From the NCBI GenBank assembly GCA_963682025.1, contig OY821517.1:225713507-225777506 (forward strand): 64,000 bases of DNA, written 5' to 3'. Origin of the DNA: Cordilura impudica. Lineage: Eukaryota; Arthropoda; Insecta; Diptera; Scathophagidae. A program made the translations under genes and the position numbers. The notes beneath the pieces are model-generated. The model searched no databases. It saw only the letters and a program-made list of their open reading frames with translations, and had not been told where the DNA came from. Positions 43,774-54,594 of this stretch are shown in pieces; position 1 is the first letter of the stretch, and each line of letters opens with the position of its first letter.

Positions 43774-44964
43774 TCAACTTGAGTCTTCCATCGACAAGCG
43801 GTATAAAATCATGGTATTGAGCCCATCGATTGTTACCGCAACATCGAATCTGCTCTTCAGTGTTTTCAATGTTTCCTGATGATCCTCTTTGCTACTAAAA
43901 ACTATTTTAGTTTCTTTACAATAATTCTTTGCCCAATGGAATAAAGCAGTCGCATCTAAGATGCGATCTTTATGAGAGCACTGGAGGCTATACTTCGCTG
44001 CATTTCTTTTAAGGTTTGCTCCAATACCATCACATGCTCCTTTACCATGAGCAGTTGGATGAAAATGCCACTCAGCTGGCATTTCAAAATCTTTTTCATG
44101 GGCCATAAGATTTGCCAAGCTACTTTTGTTTTTAAAATGTTGACGAGCTCCGTCCGAAACGTAGTATACCTTCTTTACTGTAAATTTAGATTTTAGAAAT
44201 TTTAGTATTCTCTTCTGGTACTCATAAACTGTAACGGTATCATGTTTTAAATCGTCAGATATGATTGCCATATTTTTGTGTTCCAGTTTTTCATCTTTCA
44301 TGTAGTAAATAACTACTGTGAATATAGTTGCTTGGTCGTTATTGAAGTGGAATGCTTGTATGGCATCCTGAAGAACATATTTATAGTTTTCTGCGAAATC
44401 ATATGAAATAACGAATTCACCAGACTTCAAATGTATCTTCAAATTCTTGAAGAATGACCATTGCTCTTTGACTAAAAAGTCATGGTTTCTCAAGTTTAGC
44501 AATCCTGTACACATTTCTTCCACAAAATCATCCACATTTAAAATGATTGTTTTCAATGTGCATCTGTCAGTCTGAATCCAAGAATCAAATTTGACCTCTT
44601 CTATATATTCTCGATCTAAAGAGTTGATTAAATTTTCTTTGATGAATGTGGTTTTCGGGCAATTGGTACATTCACCTAAGTGGCAAGAAGTTGTTGCATT
44701 AGGACACATAGTCAATTTAAGGCAATCGCGGTAATCGTGTAAATCTTCTGCCGAATCATCTGTTAAATACTTTAAGTTGATTTCCTTCAACATCAGTTTA
44801 ACATTTTCATGGTAAATGCAAACGCATACTGTGTGAGTTCCGCTGCTTTCTGCCAAAACGCAATGTTTTGGCCTCATTTGGGTTAATTTCGTGAAACCAA
44901 TTCTAACATCCTCGTGTTCAGATTGAAATGTTGCAAATAACTCTTTCAGGTTACAGATAACCAT
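43774..44964 (-). CDS. Transposase-like protein, 396 aa, uninterrupted
   Basis: ATG at 44964, only about 15 bp inside the right TIR, so the TIR itself probably holds the promoter. Visible blocks: FTKLTQMRPKHCVLAESSGT; a Cys cluster CPNATTSCHLGECTNCP; GEFVISYDFAENYKYVLQDA; YVSDGARQHFKNKSSLANL; EWHFHPTAHGKGACDGIGAN, LKRNAAKYSLQ. Acidic residues in DFAEN, SDGA and CDG are candidate catalytic positions. I recall close relatives as multicopy unnamed proteins in insects, hydra and corals, usually longer (600-700 aa), so this may lack an N-terminal part. Superfamily not assigned. No stop or frameshift interrupts it. Confidence 0.75.
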   Translation of the reverse strand: MVICNLKELFATFQSEHEDVRIGFTKLTQMRPKHCVLAESSGTHTVCVCIYHENVKLMLKEINLKYLTDDSAEDLHDYRDCLKLTMCPNATTSCHLGECTNCPKTTFIKENLINSLDREYIEEVKFDSWIQTDRCTLKTIILNVDDFVEEMCTGLLNLRNHDFLVKEQWSFFKNLKIHLKSGEFVISYDFAENYKYVLQDAIQAFHFNNDQATIFTVVIYYMKDEKLEHKNMAIISDDLKHDTVTVYEYQKRILKFLKSKFTVKKVYYVSDGARQHFKNKSSLANLMAHEKDFEMPAEWHFHPTAHGKGACDGIGANLKRNAAKYSLQCSHKDRILDATALFHWAKNYCKETKIVFSSKEDHQETLKTLKSRFDVAVTIDGLNTMILYRLSMEDSS

Positions 44965-44978
44965 TCTCTTCTGTTATG

Positions 44979-45571
44979 TTATGAAGGTATGTTACATACC
45001 ATCGGAAAGGTTAATTTGTCTAGTTTCTCAGTATAAGTTTCATTTGGAAGGTTTTACACACAAATAGGAAAAAATTCAAAATAGTGCATTTGTGAAAAAC
45101 CGTTGTCTTGAGTTACAAAACATTTATTTTGATAGATATCCCACTCCCATCCCACTAAGCGACCAAAAAGCTCTTAAAGGAAAAATCCCAAACCTTCTTA
45201 TATAAAAAAAAAAAAAAATGCCCTTTTTGGAAAAAAAGGCAAAAAATGCTTTAATTTAGCAAAAAAAGTCTACAATTTTTTTTTTTTTTTTTTTAAGTAT
45301 TTTTTTCAGAAATATTGAAGAAATAGCTATCTAAACTCTTTGGGAGAAAATTTTCTAAGAACAATGGGTAATAAGTTACATTGATGAGAAAAAACAACTG
45401 TTTGGCCAAAATGTCAAATTTTGAGCCCCTCTAATTCAGAGAGATCTGGACCGATCTTGTTGAAAAATTGTGTCTAAACTACCATCCAATAGGACTAACC
45501 TTGGTGCAAATTTCATCCCGATCGGAAGACAGCGGTTTCAAAAGTTGGTGCACTTGACATGAAATCCCCCA
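44979..45571. repeat. Right terminal inverted repeat (~593 bp)
   Basis: Inverse of 42731-43341. The outermost bases CCCCCA meet TATA (45572-45575). Confidence 0.92.
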
Positions 45572-45824
45572 TATACATTTTCTTCACCGCAAAATTAACT
45601 TTTCAAAGTTCATACATTTTATTGTAATAATATATAGTCGTTACCAGTTATGCATAAGCATCTTTCCGGATTTTTTTTTTCTTACTTTACTTTATTTTCA
45701 ACAGCACGTTTTCAGGATCGGTATGTGTGGGTGCAGGATCAGCAGCATTTTAGGATCAGCAGGATTCAGCATGTAAAGGATCTTTGTTGATTTCATGTAG
45801 AAGATAAGCAGGATTCGGCAGGTT

Positions 45825-45842
45825 CGTTGTCCAGGATCGCCA
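45825..45842 (-). promoter_or_regulatory. Primer-binding site TGGCGATCCT (minus strand)
   Basis: Reading leftward from the right LTR: TGGCGATCCTGGACAACG. It sets the orientation of the element and is identical in 10 bases to the PBS of the two other 412-like elements. Confidence 0.82.
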
Positions 45843-46389
45843 TGTAAAGGATGAAATAGGAATGAATTGTCAGTGAAGGATGTTGAAAGTAATTCCAGTG
45901 TTGTAGTTTTATTTAATCACGAATGATTAATGATTTATTAATTGTTCAAGAATCGAGAATGATAACGAATGCTTATCATGAATGCTTACAACCATATATA
46001 ATCATAATAATGACAATAATAATTTTACATTTCTTTCATATATACTAATTATTATTACTAACGTTATTGTCCATAATGAGCTACATTTACTCATTTACTC
46101 ATTCTCTCTATGCATACATATGTTTGTCAGCATTATTTGAGTTTGTCAAATCGTCAGTTGTCGTGTCGTCAGTTTGTCCAAATGGTATCAATATTATTGT
46201 TACAATTTGTAATGTAAAAAAAATTGTTATTTAATATTTGTTTACAGAATATTTGGTTGTGATCTAATATTTGTCAAATACCAAACATTCTTTATATATG
46301 CGTCACTCATAGTTATGAATAGTTCTGGTGTACAGTGAATCGCAATAGGTTGTGTTTACACTAATCCCTATGTTCACGTGTACATTACA
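45843..46389 (-). repeat. 5' LTR of non-autonomous element
   Basis: 547 bp, matching 40107-40699; ends (minus) CCTTTACA next to the PBS. Confidence 0.88.
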
Positions 46390-46877
46390 TTATGCTTACA
46401 ATTTTTTATCTCCCATATCATTTGGTACCAACATTTAGTACCCCCAAAAAACACCCCACAATCTTCCCCCGCCAGTTGTAAGGAACTTGAAACAGTCATC
46501 AGCACAATTATCAAATATATAAGATATACTATAAAATAATAATAATTACAAATCATTAATTCAAAATTTGGGACTAGGTATTTAAAAATAATATAATACT
46601 GCCTAGATGTAGTAGAGTAGCTGTTATCAACAATCGTCAAGCAGATCCAGCTGTAGCGTTACTAGATCCAGCTATCGTCAAACAGATCCAGCTATATAAT
46701 TAGCAGTTCCTGCTATACATCAAGTACAAAAGCTACTTATAAAGAAGTTCCAACCCACAACGAACAGATCAAGCACTGTCAACGGAACCTCAATCAAATC
46801 ATCTACTTCATCACCATTAGTTCTCCAGGTTTAATTCACTGTTTCAGTCCTAAGATGTGGCTACCAAATTGAAAAAC

Positions 46878-48353
46878 ATGGCTACGTTCGAAGAATTATT
46901 ACAAGCCCAATCAAAAACGGGCAAAGATATTCAACACATCGTTCGGAGAGTGGAAGTCGAATATAGAATATTTTGAACAACGATTTCGACATCTCAGAGA
47001 AGCGTGGGAATCCCAAGATATAATGCTGCGTACACTTGTGGACAGGGCGACAGATCATGAATACTTCATGATAGTGATATAGCCAACACCTACTTGGAAA
47101 TCTTCAAAAAGGAAACTATTAATCTAAGAAAATGTTCAGAAAATTCACTAATTACAGAAAGAAAAAGTGTTGAACTACCTGTCCGGAAAACCATTTTTGG
47201 GAATGAGGAAATCAAGAATCATTAAGGGCTGATTCGAAAAAGATCAGCTCGTGTGACAGCACTGGCACGATTCATATATGTCTTATCGATTAAATAGGAA
47301 ATCCAACACCGTCAGTACTACAACATTAAAATTGAAACTACCAACAAACTCTGGGGACGAATTCGAGACTTATATGGCGCCATTTGTGATAAGTTTGAAG
47401 ACCCGTCAGGATATGGTTTTAATATCAATGAGTATTACGCAATGGATGACTCAGTTCTGCAACACTTAGTCAGTCTGTCCATTATGATAGAAAAACTACA
47501 AAATAGCTTTTCAATGATCAAGAAACCTAAACGAAGTTCACTATCATTGCCAAAAATGACAATACCAAAATTCAGTGGTGATTACCTGCAATGGCGCCAA
47601 TTTCATGATTTGTTTTCTGAAAAGATAGACAAGCAACCCATTCCTACCATACAAAATATGTGTTTTTTAAAGACAGATTAATCTCGAGAGGCTGAGCATA
47701 TAATCAGTCAATTTATCCTGATAGATGAAAATTATAGTGCTGCATGGAAAACACTACAAGATCGATACAGCAGAAAAAGAGTTCTTGTAACAAACTTGGT
47801 TGATAAAACACTCAATCAAACTTCAGGAACATCAACATCACCAGTCATCGAAAATCTCCATGATACCACAAAGGAATGTTTGTTGGCATTTAAAAATCAT
47901 GGAATTGAAACATCATCATGGGATGCAATTCTATTACAGTTTTTAAGCAAAAAACGCGATAAAAACAAACACATCCGATTCGTCCAATCATTACAAGAAC
48001 TAAAAAAGCTCCAAAAATGGATAAAGTTCTCTCATTTTAAGAAATCCAATCGGTCAGAAAGAACGACATATAAATAAAACTGTTCTGTAGTTAAAAACTG
48101 TACCACTGTAACAATTTCCTACTCTTAGCAGAACGGCTACAGTGGATTCAGAAAAAGGTGGTTTGTGTCAATTTCTTCCAAAATAATCACACGTCAGAGA
48201 CTTGCACCTCAGGAAGCTGTAGAAAATGCCCAAAGAAGAACAATACGCTGATTCACTTAGAAAAGAAACAGCACAATGTAAACAAATATTCAAAATCATC
48301 AAAATATTCTTCTGAAATCGACTCAACTCCTAATTCAAATAATTAAAGGAGCG
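46878..48353 (+). pseudogene. Gag of BEL/Pao relic
   Basis: Starts MATFEELLQAQSKTGKDIQH. The next block (EYFEQRFRHLREAWESQD, DHEYFMI, NTYLEIFKKETINL) is in other frames. Then comes LPKMTIPKFSGDYLQWRQFH (47547-47610), a hallmark of the BEL Gag domain DUF1759, and SAAWKTLQDRYSRKRVLV. A zinc-knuckle-like stretch, CVNFFQNNHTSETC with CRKCPKKNNTLIH, lies at 48160-48250. At least five frame changes or stops are present. Confidence 0.78.
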
Positions 48354-48493
48354 CATCATCACCCATCGCTGTCACAGTTATCTCTAAAAATGCAGCTGAA
48401 GGGGGCCAGAGCTAGCAACAGCAAAAGTAGCTGTTACTACCAAAAGTGGTGTTCCAAATGAGTTCAGAGGAGTATTAGATTCTGATTCTCAAA
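48354..48493 (+). pseudogene. BEL/Pao protease trace
   Basis: VAVTTKSGVPNEFRGVLDSD leads into the mariner insertion. LDSDSQ occupies the place of the BEL protease active site (LLDSGSQ), with Gly changed to Asp. The other side (49779 on) continues in the pol region. Confidence 0.5.
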
Positions 48494-48495
48494 TA

Positions 48496-49775
48496 AAGGG
48501 TCCGCCATCTAACGTTTTTTTTTTTCAACTAGAGCTTATTTCGTGAATGGTAATACTTAGCTCATGTCTGATTTGACAGGTAATTAGTTTTATCCTTCCG
48601 CTGAACGAATATGGTTGTGTGTACGCTTGAACAACGCTGGAAAATATTGCGATATTACTTTGAAAATCATGGTAATGCTGCAGAATGTGTGCGAAAATTG
48701 CGTACGGATTTTGGAAGAAGAGAAGCACCGTCAGCTCCGTATGTACGTTATCTTGTGAAAAAAGAGAAAGAAACTGGCATCATCATCGACAAACCAAAGC
48801 GTGAAAAGCCAAAAACCGTGCGTACACCCGAGAATATTGCTGCTGTGGCAGAAAGTGTGCTTGAAGCGCCATCAACATCAATTCACCGTCGTTCTCAAGA
48901 ATTGAACATTTCGGAGGCATCGTTGAGACGAATTTTGCATAAAGACATTGGTATGACGCCATACAAAGTCCAATTGGTTCAGGAGTTGAAGCCAACTGAC
49001 CATCCACTGCGTTTTCGCTTCACTAAGTGGGCCTGCGATCGACTTACAGAAGATGCCGATTTTGCCAAAAAAAAAATCATCTTTTCATATGAAGCTCATT
49101 TTGATCTTGGCGGGTATGTAAACAAGCAAAATTGTCGCATTTGGTGCACAGAAAACCCGCACGCATACATTGAAAAGCCGATATACCCAAAACGAGTCAC
49201 TTTTTGGTGCGGATTTTGGTCCAGAGGCATAATTGGGCCATTTTTCTTCGAAAATGAGCAAGGAGTGGCCGCTACAGTCAATGGCGATCTTTATCGGGCC
49301 AGGTTGAACGAATTTTTGTTCATAAAAATTGAAGAGGAGGATATTGGCAACATTTGTTCTCAACAGGACGGCGCTACGTGCCAAACAGTCGAAGCTACAC
49401 TCGATGTTTGCGCCCTGTTTTTGAAGATCGCATTATCAGCCGCAGAGCTGATGTCGTTTGGCCACCTCGGACACCGTTGGACTATTATTTGTGGATATAT
49501 GTTACGCCAACAAGCCAGAGACAATTGACGCTTTAAAGGACAATATTCGTGAAGCCATTGGTGAAATACAGCTGCACACAATCGATAATGTGCTCAAAAA
49601 TTGGACCGATCGTGTAGGCTATTGCATGGCCAGCCGAGGCAGCCATTTGAATGAAATTATTTTCCATTATTAACCGGAAGGATTGTACTCTCAAATAAAA
49701 AAAGAAATTTGAGATAATATTCAGTAGTTTTTTTTTATAGCATTTTCAAAAAAAAAAGTTATTTGGCGGACCCCT
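48496..49775 (+). mobile_element. Full-length mariner-type element
   Basis: Inverted repeats AAGGGTCCGCC and AGGGGTCCGCC, with T-rich/A-rich inner extensions, are flanked by TA (48494-48495 and 49776-49777). The length of 1,280 bp is normal for mariner. The transposase has frameshifts and a lost catalytic residue, so it is dead. Confidence 0.92.
48611..49673 (+). pseudogene. Mariner transposase with substituted catalytic Asp
   Basis: Start MVVCTLEQRWKILRYYFENH. The helix-turn-helix region ends SEASLRRILHKDIGMTPYKV. The first catalytic position reads IIFSYEAHFDLGG, where SDEAHF is expected, so the Asp is Tyr. The second, CSQQDGATC, is kept. A frameshift near 49400 leads to DVVWPPRTPLDYYLW, which lacks a few residues before the third Asp, and another near 49490 leads to ICYANKPETIDALKDNIREA and the end at 49673. 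Mutated at the core, this copy cannot be active. Confidence 0.88.
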
Positions 49776-49777
49776 TA

Positions 49778-51840
49778 AATCTTGTCTCCAATCGACTCTG
49801 GCAAAAACTGTCTACTGTGCCAACTAAAACTTCACTCCACATAGACGGTGTTCGCACCGTTCAAAAAGATCAAATTATCGTTTTAATGTAGAAATGAAAT
49901 CCAGAGATCTCAGCTTCTCCACAAACTTAAAAGCATTGATATTTGCAAACATCATTCCACCTCAGCCGAATTAGCATCTTGATATATCTACATGAGAAAT
50001 CCCAAGCCACATCCAATTAGCAGATCCGAATTTCAGGGAAAAATGGATACTCTACTCGAAGCAGAGTTTTACTAAAAATTAATCCAAACGGGAACAATAT
50101 AACTTTCTGGCGGCCTTCTAACTCTTCACTTGGCTGGTTTGTGGGTGGTGTATTCTGACATAATTCTAACATGTGCAGTGTTTGATAATATATCATCAAT
50201 AGAAGAAGCTATTGAACAGCTCTGGAAACTAGACGAAATTGAACCCCGCGACAAAAAAAAAATAAATGGAAAATAAAACAAATAAATGGCTGATAACCGG
50301 TCCATGGCTTTGGAACGATGATTGTAAAAAAAAAGGTTTTAAACCCTTACCGCCCCTTTAAGAATGGAGAAGTTCGAACTCAGTATTTACCATTTATGCA
50401 AGAATATGAAAAACTAGGATGCATGCAGAAGATTAACATAGATACAGCCGCGAATCCTAAATACTTTATTTCTAATCACTGTGTAATCAAACCTGACAAT
50501 ACCACAACAAAGCTGATAGTAGTATTTGTCGCATCAGCAAAAACAGCAACGAGCTATTCATTAAATGATTAAATGTATACAGGACCAAAGTTAATTATTT
50601 TCAATCTTTCTTCGATCTCGGTTGCCAAAATTTGTCTTTACCACCGACGTCGAAAAAATTTACAGACAAATCATAGTTGATAGCAATTAATTATTTGAAG
50701 AGAAGGGTCATCGCTTTCTATGCAATACTATAAACTTCACACAGTCACATATGGAACGCAAGCAGCACCTAATTTAGCTACGAGATGTTTGCATGATAGC
50801 TTGGGATAATCAGATAATATCAACATCACACTTGAAACACAAAAGTAACTCATTGCGATTCTGAAAAATCATGGCTTTAACTTAAAAAAATGGTGTGCGA
50901 ATCATTCACAATAACTGAAGGATATCCCACTCGGCGATCTAGAGGCAGATATAGATTTAAACAGTGACAACATGAACACAGTAGCAACATTGGGATGGTT
51001 ATGGCTGCCTAAGACGGACCAGTTCTGTGTCAAGGTAAAATTAAATCATCTTGAGATTATTTCAAAACGTAGAGCAACGTGTGATCTTGCAAAATTATTC
51101 GACCCTTTTCTACTATTACCACCTAATATGGCAATAAAAATTATACTGGGATGAGCCATTACCTGTGGATTTTCATGTAATCTGGTCGAAATTCAGAAAT
51201 GACTTAGACAACTTAAACATATTCAAAATCCTTAGACACATTTTTAAGGATGAACACCCAACATAAACCGAGCTGCATATATTCTCAGATGTATCTGAAA
51301 AGCCATTGGTACAGATCTGAGCAATTCAATATGAATGGAAGATTAATTGTACAAATACTTTGTGGCTTACGGCTGCCAAACTTGCGCACAGAATCAAAAC
51401 GGATCTCCAGATTAAAGATTAAGTTTTATTCTTGTAGACTGACTCCGAAATTATACTAAATTGACAGTAACCAAAGGATACTGTGATATGTCATCAGGTT
51501 CATCAATAATACAAGGTTATTAAAAAAACAACGCTCATCACACAAGAAACAAAATCAAATCGACAAATGTAGCTCAATCAGCAGCTCTTCCTAGAGCTCC
51601 ACATTTCGGGGGGTTATGGGAAGCTGCTGTAAAATCAGCAAAATATCTGCTACCTCACTAACATACGAAGAGCTCGAAACAGTCATTCTGGAGATTGAAG
51701 CAATACTAAATTCACCTCCATTAACCCCAATGTCGAGTGACCGCACTGATTTAACAGAAAAGAAAAGCTACTACCAGTTTAGCTCCAAACAGCTTGTACT
51801 GGTGGCCATTGAAGGGCTCAGTTCCACACCCATATAAAAT
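49778..51840 (+). pseudogene. BEL/Pao RT and integrase relic
   Basis: RT: YLPFMQEYEKLGCMQKI and HCVIKPDNTTTKLIVVF (50370-50540), with VASAK where DASAK is usual. RLPKFVFTTDVEKIYRQI lies at about 50618-50672 in another frame. RNase H is not clearly readable. Integrase end: PHFGGLWEAA (51600), then LTYEELETVILEIEAILNSP and PLTPMSSD (51652-51745). Stops and frame changes are numerous. Confidence 0.72.
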
Positions 51841-51929
51841 AGATGCACGACTAAACCCTACTAGAAGGTTTTAATTACACACGAATACATGCGCAATCAA
51901 ACCCTTCTTAAACGTCTTCTGTTGAAGAC

Positions 51930-52558
51930 CTAACATGCATTCATACTCCCATCATTCGTAATCATACCACTCACATCACAGCCATCGTCCGTTAATACGA
52001 CACTTAGATAATCTAGGTCCCGTATGTCTGTGTAATATGAAACCAGTCCTCGGTATAAAGGCGTATTTGCCAAGGCTCTCTTATGTAAAAACGTATTAAA
52101 AAACCCATGGCCAGTAAGCAAAAATCCCATACTCATGATGAAATCAAAGTCTGTGCGTTTTGCCACGAACGTCACATCGCGAATGAAGGAATATATAACA
52201 CGTCCTTTGTCACTACTGTTACCTCCATTTTGACATCTGGCGACAACACACACATTTAAGAGTGCCTTGCAAGAAGTTCATATGCTCCCTCATTGCTTTC
52301 CCCACCTATTTGACCTCAGTCGCAGGCCATAATTCTAACGCCAATGTCCCTCACAATTGTAGGTCGACTTATTGATAACTTGTCTTTCAGCAACAACATC
52401 ACAGTCTTATCCATTGCTACATCCACACCTACTCGTCTACTCCAGTCGCAGACAATCTGCATGGCTTCCTCCTCCTTTCCCTCCAGCTCAGCATGAGACT
52501 GGCCTTCGATAAAGATGAGCAAGTCGATAAAGACGGCTGTCACATCAATATCACTCAC
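51930..52558 (-). pseudogene. R1-clade LINE reverse transcriptase relic
   Basis: The minus-strand ORF 52558-52316 reads VTAVFIDLLIFIEGQSHAEL, AMQIVCDWSRRVGVDVAMDK and TVMLLLKDKLSISRP. This is the RT region just after the YADD box of R1-clade elements (here F-I-D-L in place of it). After an internal deletion, 52253-51930 gives SMGFLLTGHGFFNTFLHKRA and DIRDLDYLSVVLTDDGCDVS, the R1 C-terminal domain. It lies outside 28S rDNA, so it belongs to a non-rDNA R1-like family or is a stray copy. Confidence 0.78.
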
Positions 52559-52583
52559 ACCATTTTGACCTAAAAACTTATAT

Positions 52584-52991
52584 TGTAGTGGTATGTGGTC
52601 CTTTTATGGTTTTTCAACCGGCAGAGTTTGCCACTGGTTGATCTATTATTTTTCCATTCTTACAGAGTAAGGGCAAATTGAAATTTTAATTAAAAGAAAC
52701 AAAAGCAGTAGCTGCCGATTAAGTTGTCTAAATTAAAATCTGATTTATTTTTGGGTTTCAACCTTTTTTATACTTAATTCGGTTTAGCTTATTTAAACTA
52801 TATTACTTAACTTACTTAACTTAACTTACACATGGTATTTGTTTTATTCGATGCCATGGAGGCTTGTATTACTTATTTACATTCGCCAAACATATGTTCC
52901 ATTACACTATGCATAGAACAGTTTGACTAGTAATTGACACTATTGATTGTCTGTCAATAGAAGTGATTGTCAACTTCATAGTATCGTCACA
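52584..52991 (-). repeat. Probable 3' LTR of 412-like relic
   Basis: About 408 bp bounded by TGTGACGATAC (minus start) and CCACTACA (minus end). The borders are inferred from TG...CA and from position after integrase. There is no second copy in the window. Confidence 0.55.
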
Positions 52992-53079
52992 AAATTTCTC
53001 AATATATTGGTTAAAATAATTACAATTTATTGGTGAGTTATTATATTAAATGATAATGATTCTTACATATGTATATTAC

Positions 53080-53797
53080 TTAATATGCTATATATGTTTT
53101 TAGGTTATTATTGTGTAGTTCCTTTTTAACTCCATTATAATATATAGTGGTGTTTACACCATTTCTTTTCCTATTCTCTACTTTTATCAAAACTAAATCA
53201 CCTACATTCAATTTTGATTTACTGCTATATTTATCGTATCCAATCCTCCCCTTTTTTACCTCAATAATCATTTCCTTTACCCTATTCAATGCAAACTGTA
53301 ATTTGACTCGTAGTTCCCTAGCGTAGTTGTCAAAAAATTTATTCATATTGTCCAGGATGTCGGATGGCAAGGAAGACAATTTTCTGTATACTAATTCGAA
53401 TGGTGTGTAGCCTGTCTCCATGTGTCATGCCGTATTATATGCAAAAGTGATATATGAAATCCATTTGTCCCATTGATAATCAGTTGTTGTTGTCAATAAA
53501 ACTCTACGGTTCCTCTCAACTGAACTTAGTGTCTCATGGTGATAGGATGTTGAAAATGTCTGTTTGATTTGTAATAATGAGCGCATGCTGCGCATTACTT
53601 CATTTGTGAACTTTGTTCCCATATCTGGCTTAAGTACTTTAAATTGATCATACTTTAAAATGTATTGTTCGACCAGTTTTTTGGCTGTTGTAACTGCATC
53701 TTTTGTTGACATAGGGTGTGCAACAATGAACTTTGTTTGCTCACATTGCATTGTCAAAATGTATGGATAATCATTTGAGATACGAAGCGGTCCTACC
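53080..53797 (-). pseudogene. Integrase core and C-terminus of 412-like relic
   Basis: VGPLRISNDYPYILTM, then TKFIVAHPMSTKDAVTTAKK, LKPDMGTKFTNEV (second Asp), STSYHHETLSSVERNRRV (Glu), a stop at the end of FAYNTA, then METGYTPFELVYRKLSSLPS and the tail LNVGDLVLIKVENRKRNG. It matches the 30.7-kb integrase block by block. Confidence 0.85.
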
Positions 53798-54594
53798 CGA
53801 TCTTTTGGCCCAATCTCAAATTTTGAAGGGAAAAAGAGGTAAAAAGGTTTTTTTTACATGGAAAAATGTCTGTCACTACAAAATTTTAATTTATTTGTAC
53901 ATATGGTCATAGTACTCGTGAAAACAAAAATGTTAATACCCATATTGTCTTAGTTATGGAACCAGAGTTGCCACATATTTGAAATATTTGAAAAGTGGGT
54001 AGTAAAAAAAGGTTCGGAAAAAATGTATGAAATTAATCTATTGTATGGATATTATTTAAAACACTTCCACCAAAATATATTACATTCTTACCTGGGTCCA
54101 TATTATATAAAAAAATACTAGTTTAGTTTTTTAATTTGTTTTTAATTTTTTTATTTCATATGAAATGAGAACCAAAATATCTTAAATCTTACTGTAAAAA
54201 ATTAAAAAAGTTGTATAAAATTTACAAAATATTCTTATTATTTTCACACTTTATAATAAATTAAAAAAAATAATTTATATTCACAGATAAAAAGATTTTT
54301 TTTGTTTATATACTTATTATATAATAATAAAAATAATAACTTAAAATTATATTAATAATTATATTATTTAAATATATATTATTCACTATCGGAGTTGGAC
54401 TCCTCTCGTTCAAGTTGTTCAGGAATCTTTGGATCACATTACAATTTTCTTACATCATTTGTAAGCGGTTCTTATTGTCGATGGTTGATGGTCGTTTTTT
54501 GTGATAGTGACGATATTAATGGATCCGATGAATACAGTAATGTATTAAGTAGATCGAGCATTGTTTTTTCACGGCTCATTTTTTTGTGTAAAAT

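Larger units (their letters stand above)
42731..45571 (-). mobile_element. Long-TIR DNA transposon, full length
   Basis: The ends are TGGGGGATTTCATGTCAAG at left and its inverse at right, flanked by TATA (42727-42730 and 45572-45575). The inverted repeats extend about 600 bp each and differ by roughly 3% in the outer 200 bp, as counted by eye, apart from homopolymer lengths. One open 396-codon ORF lies inside. It is inserted in the internal region of a minus-strand LTR element. Confidence 0.93.
40107..46389 (-). mobile_element. 412-like LTR element without gag-pol (non-autonomous)
   Basis: Two similar LTRs bracket 5.14 kb. The primer-binding site is on the minus strand beside the right LTR and the polypurine tract beside the left one, so the element reads leftward. 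Subtracting the inserted transposon (42731-45571) leaves only about 2.3 kb of internal sequence. This holds two leader-type ORFs but no protease, RT or integrase motif. Target duplications TCAT/TTAT (40103-40106 and 46390-46393) differ by one base. It would depend on another element for its enzymes. Confidence 0.85.
46394..51900 (+). mobile_element. BEL/Pao retrotransposon relic with internal mariner
   Basis: Gag (46878 on), a protease trace, RT and integrase motifs appear in order on the plus strand, all decayed. A 1.28-kb mariner splits it at the protease. LTRs were not found; the left one may lie beyond the inserted element at 40107-46389, and the right side runs into an R1-type relic. The leader 46394-46877 contains direct CAGATCCAGCT repeats. 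Confidence 0.75.
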
